In this document: positions 1 to 6,148 of the stretch, one piece after another
Layout: every line of letters begins with the position of its first letter
Numbering within the stretch: position 1 is the first letter of the stretch
Assembly: GCA_934255515.1 (NCBI GenBank)
Contig: CAKQON010000040.1
Coordinates: forward strand, 1-15,171
Length of the DNA stretch: 15,171 nucleotides
Origin: an uncultured Sutterella sp.
GTDB taxonomy: Bacteria > Pseudomonadota > Gammaproteobacteria > Burkholderiales > Burkholderiaceae_F
Direction: 5' to 3'
Made by a program: the position numbers and the translations under genes
Notes under the pieces: model-generated
What the model was told of the DNA's origin: nothing
Databases searched by the model: none
The model's input: only the letters and a program-made list of their open reading frames with translations

Positions 1-123
1 AATTTCAGCGCGCTTTACTCCATCACGGAAGTAAATGACGCAGCGGCGGCGAAGCTCCAGCCGGGCTTCAGGAGTGGCCTTGCGACCGTCGAGAGTAGCG
101 GTAGATTTAGTTTCATAACACAA
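1..123 (-). CDS. Probable transposase, N-terminal fragment (runs off the left edge)
   Basis: An open frame of 41 codons enters from the left edge on the minus strand and stays open to base 1. It contains LDGRKATPEARLELRRR and then CVIYFRDGVKRAEI. A basic (D/A)GRK-(L/A)(S/T)PEA-x-LRRR opening followed by the start of a helix-turn-helix is what I know from N-termini of IS630-type transposases, so I read it as the DNA-binding end of such an enzyme. The start is uncertain: the only start in this frame after the upstream stop (124-126) is TTG at 121-123, and no clear Shine-Dalgarno precedes it. An ATG at 114-116 is in another frame and gives a different short peptide that stops after 34 codons. 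The body of the gene, the DDE residues and the inverted repeats cannot be seen here. The family assignment rests on about 35 residues. Confidence 0.45.
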   Translation of the reverse strand, partial: MCYETKSTATLDGRKATPEARLELRRRCVIYFRDGVKRAEI

Positions 124-482
124 TTACAATGTATATAATAGCTAAAACGTTTTATCCACTATATCGATGCTGTATTGATACCAGGCGAGGAATTTCGCCT
201 GCGGATGCCAGGAAGGCCGCCGGTGTTGGATCAGGCGCGTGAAGAATGGCAGGAACGAGGCTCATGCATATGGCCTTCCCGAACGACTTCTTCCAACATA
301 ACAAGCTGTACTCTCTATTGGAGATGAAATAGCAACCTTCATTTGTGTTTGAAAACCGCCGGATGCCGAACGGCACGTCCGAAACGGCCCCAATCACTGG
401 GCCATGCGGTGTGGTAGAGGGCCTCCTGAGAAGGGGCCCTCTACCCGATTGGGGGCTCGGAGCCCGCCGGCGTCAATATTCT
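124..482. other. Gene-poor spacer between transposase fragment and hipA-like gene
   Basis: I see no convincing gene here. A minus-strand frame at 152-397 (81 codons, GTG start) is open but has no ribosome-binding site, no recognisable motif and mixed composition; it may be debris from an insertion. The AT-rich stretch 124-180 lies just upstream of the transposase start on the minus strand and probably holds its promoter or the element's terminal repeat; no clear repeat partner is visible inside the window. Two hairpins at 414-465 lie just downstream of the hipA-like gene. Confidence 0.5.
414..465 (-). terminator. Two hairpins downstream of the hipA-like gene, possible weak terminator
   Basis: A perfect 10-bp inverted repeat (GTAGAGGGCC at 414-423, GGCCCTCTAC at 435-444, 11-nt loop) is preceded on the minus strand by a small GGGCT/AGCCC hairpin (453-465). 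They lie 18-70 bases past the hipA-like stop codon. Neither is followed by a T-run on the minus strand, so intrinsic termination is only a guess; the repeat could also be an element end or a protein site. Confidence 0.35.
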
Positions 483-1847
483 TCAATAGGCTTCAAAGCC
501 CGGAGCCAGCATTTCGGCTTCCGCCGCATCGGCGCCGAGCTCGAGCGCCCGGTCTTCCCAGAAGGAGAGCACCCGGCGCATTTCCTGGGCACTCGCCTTG
601 GCGTCGGCAAGCGTCATGGCAAAGTAGGGAGCGAGGCGGATTGCATCGTCGAGCGACGCGAGAGGGCGCCGGCCGTCAACGGTCATCATGCGCGTTGCTC
701 CCGGGGCAGGCGAAAATCCATGCGTTTTCGCCAGACGCCACCCTAAATCCGTACGGTAGAAGAGCCATTTTTCGCCTCGGTCCTCCGCGCCCGTGAGCAG
801 CGAGAAAACCATTCGCCGCCAGACCTGCGGAAGATCAAGCCTGGGCGCTGCTCCCTCGCGGTTGAGAATGTCGGCAATGCCGAGATAGGACACGGATCTT
901 TCGGGCGACAGGGTGCGCGCTGAGAGCGTAAAGCGCTTTCTGCCTTCATTGCGGTCGGCGCGGTCGGCAAAGAGGGCGCGCGCGCCCATGGTGTCGGCGA
1001 GCCTCGTTTCAACGCATTCAATGCTGCAGTCCCGGGCGAGCCGCATGAAGACCTCACGCCAGAGGGGCGCATCGATCAGATCGGAATAGCGCCTGAGCGT
1101 CAGCGCTTTTTCGTCATTCCCGGAGACCACGACCTGCGCAGTATGACGGCCGGGGAGGGCAGTGGCGGAAGAGAGGTCAATGAGGGCCTTCAGATTGGCT
1201 CTGCCTCGTTCTTCTGCATGAAGCGCATAGAGAATGCTTTCAAGACTCGAGGATTCATTCGGAATTCGGGAGGCGCTCCCTGCCTGTACGCCGTCAGTAT
1301 AGAATTCGGCTCCTCCTGCATGCGCATCCCGATGCGGGAGAAGGAGCGACAGCATTTCCATATCGCCCGCATTGCGGAACGCCTCTGACCCGTCCATTAC
1401 TTTTGATCCGGCCGCTCGTGCGGATTGAAAGATGGATCCGGATTGAGGCGAAAGCGCCCGATCAGCGATAAACCCGAAAAGCTTCTTTCCGCGGGAAGGC
1501 ATCATTATTCTATTTTCAAGCGGAAGGTCTGATCCCAAAGCGAAGCCCGATTCAATCCATTCTGACGAATAGCGGAACCTCGGAAGAATCGACTGATTGA
1601 GGCTTGATGAAGATGCAATTCTCTCTCTACTGCTCATGATTGTTTTATTATTCTTTTCTCTTTTCAATGAGTCATTATCAGAGTCATTGGAATATGATTC
1701 CATTTCATTTCTTTCATCATTCAGATGAAAGAAAAGTTCTCCAATCAAAAGCGCTCCGGATGAGGCCGAAGAACGGACTTCCCAGCGTCTGAATTCGATC
1801 TGCTTCATAGTAGAAATGTAATGAAAATCGTGAAGAGAGAAGAGCAT
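483..1847 (-). CDS. HipA-like protein lacking catalytic residues (probable pseudokinase)
   Basis: 454 codons. The second half reads as HipA by eye: PLWREVFMRLARDCSIECVE (261-280) matches the 'WE..alrLA..aGI.vpe' segment, then SYLGIADILNR (320-330), VWRRMVFSLLTG (342-353) and a C-terminal helical part SLDDAIRLAPYFAM (398-411). FRYSSEWIESG (91-101) matches the N-subdomain 'FrYdpeWl..G'. Family HipA proteins are Ser/Thr kinases that phosphorylate aminoacyl-tRNA synthetases. Here the catalytic loop TDxHxKN is GAEDRGEKW (353-361), the metal-binding Asp of 'YDlnP' is replaced in THGFSP (375-380), the nucleotide-loop Lys is absent in PGRHTAQ (232-238) and the ATP-binding Lys is Arg in TLRRYS (250-255). 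About 45 Ser/Asn/Glu/Lys-rich residues (43-88) are inserted in the N-subdomain. It lies 30 bp after hipB. Met14 (1806-1808) is an alternative start; neither start has a good SD. Family fairly sure, inactivity inferred. Confidence 0.7.
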   Translation of the reverse strand: MLFSLHDFHYISTMKQIEFRRWEVRSSASSGALLIGELFFHLNDERNEMESYSNDSDNDSLKREKNNKTIMSSRERIASSSSLNQSILPRFRYSSEWIESGFALGSDLPLENRIMMPSRGKKLFGFIADRALSPQSGSIFQSARAAGSKVMDGSEAFRNAGDMEMLSLLLPHRDAHAGGAEFYTDGVQAGSASRIPNESSSLESILYALHAEERGRANLKALIDLSSATALPGRHTAQVVVSGNDEKALTLRRYSDLIDAPLWREVFMRLARDCSIECVETRLADTMGARALFADRADRNEGRKRFTLSARTLSPERSVSYLGIADILNREGAAPRLDLPQVWRRMVFSLLTGAEDRGEKWLFYRTDLGWRLAKTHGFSPAPGATRMMTVDGRRPLASLDDAIRLAPYFAMTLADAKASAQEMRRVLSFWEDRALELGADAAEAEMLAPGFEAY

Positions 1848-1877
1848 ATCCTGATTTTATTCCGTCGCTGAACGGAA

Positions 1878-2195
1878 TCATGAGGAGAGGGCAGTCTTCT
1901 TTTTCTGACGGATTCTCCGGGGAAGGTTCTTCTCTTCCATCAGTAAACCCGCATCATCATTCTCAGAGGATGCAAGAGAAGTGAGTAGGTGGAGAAGGCC
2001 GACGGCATTCAGTATGGAGGCAATGTTTCCGATCGAAACGCCGCAGTCGCCGTTCTCCACTTTGGAAAGGGTATTGAGTGAAACCCCGGCGCGTTCTGCA
2101 ACGACAGACTGAGGGAGCCGGCGGCGGAGCCGGGCATTCCGGATATTGGCGCCGAGTGTCTGTACGGCGTCTTCAACAGCGATTGATGGTCTCAT
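1878..2195 (-). CDS. HipB-type antitoxin / Xre-family DNA-binding regulator
   Basis: 105 residues. Residues 13-70 are an Xre/Cro helix-turn-helix: LGANIRNARLRRRLPQSVVA (14-33) is the first helix pair, and ERAGVSLNTLSKVENGDCGV (34-53) the turn and recognition helix, with the usual 'GVS..TLSk.E.Gd.gVsig' pattern. SSENDDAGLLMEEKNLPRRI (77-96) is the tail typical of HipB-like partners ('END..Gl.leee.lP.RiR'), followed by a Lys/Arg-rich end. In this family HipB dimers bind operators at their own promoter and sequester HipA. The gene is first in a two-gene unit with the hipA-like gene 30 bp downstream. A strong promoter and an overlapping palindrome lie upstream (2227-2274). No clear Shine-Dalgarno precedes the ATG. 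The HTH is certain; the antitoxin role is inferred from the partner, which appears catalytically dead, so this may now act mainly as a repressor. Confidence 0.8.
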   Translation of the reverse strand: MRPSIAVEDAVQTLGANIRNARLRRRLPQSVVAERAGVSLNTLSKVENGDCGVSIGNIASILNAVGLLHLLTSLASSENDDAGLLMEEKNLPRRIRQKKKTALSS

Positions 2196-2226
2196 AACAT
2201 GTACTTTAATGTGTGTTAGGTAGTTA

Positions 2227-2248
2227 AATTCACATGATTATGCGAATT
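2227..2248. promoter_or_regulatory. Imperfect 22-bp palindrome, candidate HipB operator
   Basis: The half-sites AATTCACATGA and TTATGCGAATT are complementary at 9 of 11 positions. The site overlaps the -10 box and predicted start of the hipB promoter, where a bound repressor would block RNA polymerase. HipB-family proteins are known to autoregulate from such sites; that HipB binds this one is inference. Confidence 0.5.
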
Positions 2249-2274
2249 ATAAACTTAATGCAGGAAGTGGGCAA
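2246..2274 (-). promoter_or_regulatory. Sigma-70-type promoter of the hipB-hipA pair
   Basis: On the minus strand TTGCCC (2269-2274) and a perfect TATAAT (2246-2251) are separated by exactly 17 bases. Transcription would start near 2239, giving a leader of about 44 bases before the hipB ATG. Confidence 0.7.
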
Positions 2275-2279
2275 GTAAT

Positions 2280-3355
2280 GCCGAAAACGCCGGATAAAGT
2301 CTTTTTTCAAGGTTCTCAGCGTGTTCCCGGCAGCAGTTTTAAATTATATAAAACGCAATATATGATGTTCTAATTTATATAACAATGCATATGCTGCATG
2401 TTAGCATGTAGTAAAATTGACGGGAACGACCACGGACGGACTCGCGCCCGCGCCAGGAATGCGGTCTGAGTGGCGCATACAATAAATTGGCGCTTCCTTT
2501 GATTAATGAATCTCCCCTCCCCGGGGTCGTGCGAGGGCTTCTGAAGAACGGATCATCAAACCGAAGTTCTGACTGAACATTATGGATGTAATGCCATTAA
2601 TTGCTTCAGATGTAAGTATGAAATCAATGTCCTGCTGATGTAATGATGGTAGTGCAATGAAAAGTACGTCCTTTCTGATGTCGCGAGTTTATGATTAACT
2701 GCTGAAGAAGCATAGAATGCCGGATGAAAGGCGCGACCGTTCTGCTGATTGATTTCATTCGTTGATATGGCATTCTAATCAAATATGCAGACATTGAAAT
2801 TGAATCAATACGAATGATCACTATAAATCATTATTTTTCATTTCACAGGAAATCATCATCGAGTCCGCTATTCTTCTGCGTAATTTGACTCACTATCATT
2901 CGAAAATGATTTTTTCATCTCTGATTAAATTGATCAGAAGATTCAATGCCAAGTGATCTTTTTTTACAGGATTCCCCGCTTCAATTCTCCTATTCAAATT
3001 TTCATCATTAGAAGACAATCCGGTTTATGTTTCTATTGACTCCGATCTCGTGCAGTAAGGATGAAAATCATTGCCAGCTCTTCGGTAAGGAGATTCTTCT
3101 TCGCTCCATCATTGCTGTCTCTGATGATTCCACGCCTTCTTTTTCTTCAGATTCGTTTTTTTTTCAGCATCACGCTCCACTCAATGCGGATCCGCTCTTT
3201 CCGATGTCCTTATTTTCCTGTGGGATGGGAATCCCAGCCAGATCGTTACGACGCAGTGAGATTTCAGTTTCCGTTCCGGTATTTACTCCGTCGTATTGGC
3301 AGGCATGCTCTCTTTTCTTCCGATGGTCTTTCTTTCAGAGGGCGACAACTTTCGT
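2280..3355. other. AT-rich region with no supported gene
   Basis: About 1.1 kb between the hipB promoter and the operator region at 3360. Open frames at 2624-2821 (-), 3027-3404 (+) and 3061-3447 (+) are short, lack ribosome-binding sites and show no family motif, and the last two overlap in different frames, so I call none of them. Composition is clearly more AT-rich than the flanking genes, apart from a GC-rich patch at about 2420-2480. Minor structures include paired AT-rich repeats at about 2340-2390 and a hairpin ATCATT-CGAA-AATGAT (2895-2910) followed by T's. It looks like decayed or horizontally acquired DNA, or a non-coding region. Confidence 0.5.
2895..2916 (+). terminator. Small hairpin followed by T-run, weak terminator-like
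   Basis: ATCATT (2895-2900), loop CGAA, AATGAT (2905-2910), then a run of T's. The stem is only 6 bp and AT-rich, and no gene ends just upstream, so it may be chance in AT-rich sequence. Confidence 0.2.
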
Positions 3356-3359
3356 TACA

Positions 3360-3375
3360 AGTTCGATATCGAACT
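3360..3375. promoter_or_regulatory. Perfect 16-bp palindromic operator, copy 1
   Basis: AGTTCGATATCGAACT is fully self-complementary and ends 3 bases before the -35 box of the promoter at 3379. An identical copy lies 55 bp downstream, centre to centre. Perfect dyads of this size flanking a promoter are typical of dimeric winged-helix repressors (MarR, HxlR or Rrf2 type); which one acts here is unknown, and no such regulator gene is present in the window. Confidence 0.7.
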
Positions 3376-3378
3376 ATA

Positions 3379-3407
3379 TTGACAATTCATACATTAATGA
3401 TTAATCT
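3379..3407 (+). promoter_or_regulatory. Promoter of the NAD(P)-binding protein gene
   Basis: A consensus TTGACA (3379-3384) is followed after 17 bases by TAATCT (3402-3407), a weak -10 match. The start would fall near 3414, right at the second palindrome. The good -35, weak -10 and bracketing operators fit a repressible promoter. Confidence 0.55.
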
Positions 3408-3414
3408 TGCAAAC

Positions 3415-3430
3415 AGTTCGATATCGAACT
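3415..3430. promoter_or_regulatory. Perfect 16-bp palindromic operator, copy 2
   Basis: AGTTCGATATCGAACT again, identical at all 16 bases to the copy at 3360-3375 and overlapping the predicted transcription start. It ends 20 bases before the ATG at 3451, just ahead of the ribosome-binding site AAAGGAAA. Confidence 0.7.
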
Positions 3431-3450
3431 ACATACAAAGGAAATAAAAC

Positions 3451-4080
3451 ATGTTGAAGATTGCAGTTGTCGGCGCGAACGGCAAGTCCGGCCGACTTAT
3501 TGTCACTGAAGCGCTTCGCCGCGGATACGATGTCACAGCGGTGGTCCGTCACGCAAATGAATCTGGTGCCGGTTCCGTCATTGAGAAGGACGTTTTGGCG
3601 CTTACGAAGGAAGATCTGAAGCCTTTCGACGTCGTTGTCGACGCACTCGGCTTCTGGACTGCGGAGACGATTCCGCTTCACATCACCGCGGCGGAACATC
3701 TCTGCGATCTCCTCTCCGGCACTGAAAAGCGCCTCTACATTGTGGGCGGCGCCGGGAGCCTCTGGCTCGACCCTGAGCACACCCGTCAGGTCGTGGATGA
3801 GCCGTCCTTCCCGAAGGAATACTTCCCGCTCGCCGACGCCCAGCGTCGTCAGGTTGCCGCCGTGAAGGTTCGTTCCGATGTTGTGTGGACCTATGTGAGC
3901 CCTGCCGCCGCGTTCCTGCCGGATGCGCCCGCCACGGGTAAGTACGTGCTCGGGAGCGACGCGTTCTCGGTTAACGCCGCGGGCGAGAGCGTGGTGAGCT
4001 ATGCCGACTATGCGCTCGCCATGGTTGATCTGATCGCGAAGGGCGGTCATGCGCACGAGCAGGTGTCGGTCCGCTTCTGA
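3451..4080 (+). CDS. NAD(P)-binding protein, COG2910/NmrA-like (putative NADH-flavin reductase type)
   Basis: 209 residues, the usual size for this group. MLKIAVVGANGKSGRLIVTE opens a Rossmann fold with the GxxGxxG pattern at G8, G11 and G14, then alternating strands and helices: YDVTAVVRH (26-34), DVVVDALGFW (60-69), RLYIVGGAGSLW (94-105) and VVWTYVSPAAAF (143-154). YVSPA and the late SYADYALAMVDLI (192-204) match the C-terminal part of atypical short-chain dehydrogenases of the YwnB/COG2910 type, soluble proteins thought to bind NAD(P)H and sometimes flavin. The start is fixed by AAAGGAAA eight bases upstream of ATG. The gene is alone between an operator-flanked promoter and a strong terminator. 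Relatives are often induced by oxidative or electrophile stress; that is inference here. Substrate unknown. Confidence 0.8.
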   Translation: MLKIAVVGANGKSGRLIVTEALRRGYDVTAVVRHANESGAGSVIEKDVLALTKEDLKPFDVVVDALGFWTAETIPLHITAAEHLCDLLSGTEKRLYIVGGAGSLWLDPEHTRQVVDEPSFPKEYFPLADAQRRQVAAVKVRSDVVWTYVSPAAAFLPDAPATGKYVLGSDAFSVNAAGESVVSYADYALAMVDLIAKGGHAHEQVSVRF

Positions 4081-4106
4081 TGCTCTGACGCCTTAGGGTT
4101 CCAGCA

Positions 4107-4142
4107 AAAAGGCCTTTCCGGCATGAACCGGGAAGGCCTTTT
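4107..4142. terminator. Strong bidirectional terminator
   Basis: AAAAGGCCTTTCCGG (4107-4121), loop CATGAA, CCGGGAAGGCCTTTT (4128-4142): 15-base arms with one G-T wobble, flanked by A's on the left and T's on the right so that it works in both directions. It closes the + gene ending at 4080 and the - gene ending at 4168. Confidence 0.9.
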
Positions 4143-4167
4143 CGCGATGCTCTTTAGTTCCTCGTCA

Positions 4168-5067
4168 TCAATAGCGCTTCGCCATCTCCAGCGCTACTTT
4201 GGCGAGTCCCGTCTGCGCGCTGATGACGCCGCAGAGAATCATGCCGGCGCCCATGAAGCCGATGTAGCTCCAGGTATCGTCGAGTATGAAGATGCCCCCG
4301 AGGACGGCCGCGAGCGGCCAGATGAAGGTGTAGATGCGCGCTGCGGGAGCCCCGATATGGCGTTCCGCATTCTGCCAGAGCACCCAGCCGATCGCTGAAA
4401 CCACGAGCGCGAGGAAGAGGAAGTTCGCGATGACCACCGGATCTGTGAGAAGCACGGCTTCCGTGGGGCCTTCGGCAAGGAAGAAGGGAAGGGTGCCGAT
4501 GACGCCGTAGCCGGTGGCTTTGCGGAGCACAAAGAGAGCCGAGAGGTCGCCGAGCGCGCGCAGAAGAAGCGCGTAGAGCGCATAGGCGGCCGCGGCGGCG
4601 ATCCCGAGGAGGAAGCCTCTGCTCGGGAGCTCCTGCATGACGGCAACGTCGAAATAGAGAAGAAGCGCCCCCGTGACGGTGGCGACGAGTCCGAGCATCG
4701 TCATCCAGTGCATTTTCCAGGTGCGGAGCGCCGCCATTGCGAGAAGCCCCGTGAGGATCGGTCCCATGGCGACGAGCACGGCGACGGTGGACGCCTGGCC
4801 CGTCACGAGCGCCTGATTCTGGAGACCGTAGGAGAGCGGCACGCTTGCAAGGCCGAGAAGCGCGACGGTAACTTCGTTCCGGAAGGTCCCGGCGTAAAGG
4901 TCCTTCGGCGCGATGAAGATGAGGAGCCCGTAGGCGAGCACCGCGCGAAGCGCAACGACTGCCCAGGGGCCCATGCCGTAAGCGTAGAGCACCTTGGTGC
5001 TCACGAATGCGAGACCCCAGCAGATCACGACGAAAAGCGCGAGAAGGTGGTAGGGGAGGTTGCGCAT
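4168..5067 (-). CDS. EamA/DMT-superfamily membrane transporter
   Basis: 299 residues, the normal size for ten-helix EamA transporters. MRNLPYHLLALFVVICWGLA opens with the classic first helix ('l..l.WG..f...K'), followed by FVSTKVLYAYG, ALRAVLAYGLLIFIA and the 'Y.lqnqAL...qAstvAvL..m.Pi.tgLLA' block of the first EamA domain; the second domain begins near residue 150 and ends with ILCGVISAQTGLAK. DMT exporters move amino acids or other metabolites out of the cell through the inner membrane; the substrate cannot be told. The start is placed at the ATG at 5065-5067 because AAGGAA lies 7-8 bases before it and the protein then starts at its first helix; an upstream in-frame extension runs through the neighbouring terminator and has no hydrophobic or conserved sequence. 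It stands alone, with terminators on both sides. Confidence 0.85.
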   Translation of the reverse strand: MRNLPYHLLALFVVICWGLAFVSTKVLYAYGMGPWAVVALRAVLAYGLLIFIAPKDLYAGTFRNEVTVALLGLASVPLSYGLQNQALVTGQASTVAVLVAMGPILTGLLAMAALRTWKMHWMTMLGLVATVTGALLLYFDVAVMQELPSRGFLLGIAAAAAYALYALLLRALGDLSALFVLRKATGYGVIGTLPFFLAEGPTEAVLLTDPVVIANFLFLALVVSAIGWVLWQNAERHIGAPAARIYTFIWPLAAVLGGIFILDDTWSYIGFMGAGMILCGVISAQTGLAKVALEMAKRY

Positions 5068-5143
5068 GCGGGTATTCCTTTTCTCTTTGCGGCAATTCTT
5101 TAATTTTAACGGCCGCCGTAAGGCGTCCGCTTCAACCGGGTGC

Positions 5144-5175
5144 AAAAAAGCCGGCTTTCCGAGGAAGGCCGGCTT
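5144..5175 (-). terminator. Intrinsic terminator of the YjiG-like gene
   Basis: AAGCCGGCTTTCC (5148-5160) and GGAAGGCCGGCTT (5163-5175) pair with one wobble; on the minus strand the stem is followed by six T's (5149-5144). It lies 29 bases after the stop of the gene ending at 5204. Confidence 0.9.
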
Positions 5176-5203
5176 CTGGCTGCGGAAGGTCTCAAGAAGA
5201 CGC

Positions 5204-5926
5204 TTAGGCGTGAGCTTTTTTGTCCTCGCGGATGAAGACGAGGCGCGTGAGGTTGGCGGAAAGGACCTTGCCGAGGAGAATGATCCCGAGGCAGGTGCCG
5301 ATCGTCGTCGGAACAACGAGAGAGCCGTCTGCGCCGCGAAGCGAGAAGAAGACGATGCCGCTCGAGAGGAAGTTTCCGATCGCAGCGCCCGCGGTCATCT
5401 GGAAGGCCGCAAAGATGAGCGTTTCGCGTTCGGTGATGTCGCCCGATTCCTTGAGCGTGCGGGTGAGGACGGCGCCGGCGTCCGTTGACTGGAGCGAGGC
5501 GATGATTGAGAGCGAGCAGCAGCCGGGGAGACCGAGGAGCGGACGCAGAATCGGGTTGAGGAGGCGTTCCGCGGCATTGAGGGCGCCGTAGTGTTCGAAG
5601 ACCGCGATCATGGCCGTGGCGAGCATGATGGTCGGAACAAGCGCGAGCGCGAACATGAAGCCGTCGATGGCGCCCGATCCGCCCTTGCCGCGGAAGTTGG
5701 ACATGACGGTCGAAATTTCCCCGCCCTTGTCGGTTACCTTGGCGACGACGGAGCCGAAGTCGCCCAGGAGTACGGTGTAGTCGAAGATGCCCCACCACTT
5801 GTCGGTAATGAGCAGGCCTGAAAAGAACGCAACGGCGAGCGCAAAGGCGATGTAGGCGACGATGCCGGGGTTCTTCTTCTGAATCAGGGCAGGATCAGTT
5901 GCCGGGGTGGGCGTTTCGCTATGCAT
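5204..5926 (-). CDS. Nucleoside-recognition (Gate) domain membrane protein, YjiG-like
   Basis: 240 residues. After a short polar N-terminus there is a membrane helix at about 22-40 (GIVAYIAFALAVAFFSGLLI), a loop with DYTVLLGDFGSVVAKV (49-64), and a Gate-type domain from about 85 to 195: GAIDGFMFALALVPTIMLAT, then LLNPILRPLLGLPG with the conserved LPG, SLQSTDAGAVLTRTLKESGD, and AAFQMTAGAAIGNFLSSGIV. This pattern resembles E. coli YjiG and the SpmA/SpmB group, inner-membrane proteins of unclear role. A last helix covers about 205-222. YjiG usually pairs with YjiH; no YjiH-like neighbour is present. The ATG at 5924-5926 is chosen because upstream codons are polar and unlike the family; the ribosome-binding site is weak. 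The gene is divergent from the alkD-like gene. Confidence 0.7.
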   Translation of the reverse strand: MHSETPTPATDPALIQKKNPGIVAYIAFALAVAFFSGLLITDKWWGIFDYTVLLGDFGSVVAKVTDKGGEISTVMSNFRGKGGSGAIDGFMFALALVPTIMLATAMIAVFEHYGALNAAERLLNPILRPLLGLPGCCSLSIIASLQSTDAGAVLTRTLKESGDITERETLIFAAFQMTAGAAIGNFLSSGIVFFSLRGADGSLVVPTTIGTCLGIILLGKVLSANLTRLVFIREDKKAHA

Positions 5927-6148
5927 GATGATGAACTTCGGTGGCAGTGGTGGAGCGCCGGCGGGAGATTCAGAAAAAAACGGCTTCAACGGGCGCATTG
6001 GAATTGTTTTCGAAGAGCATTGTAGCGGCATGCGAATGCGGAAGCGCATTCGGGATTTCAATGGGGGGAGGCCTTGCGCTTTCGGTGAGTGACACGCTTC
6101 CGCTATCCTTTTCAGATAATTGCGTATTTCTTTTCAAGAGGCACGTTT

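Noticed and set aside
2420..2480. GC-rich patch in the AT-rich region, considered as a tRNA or attachment site
   Set aside because: No cloverleaf, T-loop or CCA end can be formed convincingly, and no duplicate copy is present in the window.
2624..2821. 65-codon minus-strand frame
   Set aside because: No ribosome-binding site, no motif, and composition equal to the surrounding non-coding DNA.
3027..3447. Two overlapping + strand frames in the AT-rich region
   Set aside because: Ser/Phe-rich translations without motif or ribosome-binding site; they run through the operator and promoter region, so translation is unlikely.
6089..6120. Possible alkD promoter (GTGACA and GATAAT)
   Set aside because: The two boxes are about 20 bases apart, outside the normal 16-18 range, so I do not call it.
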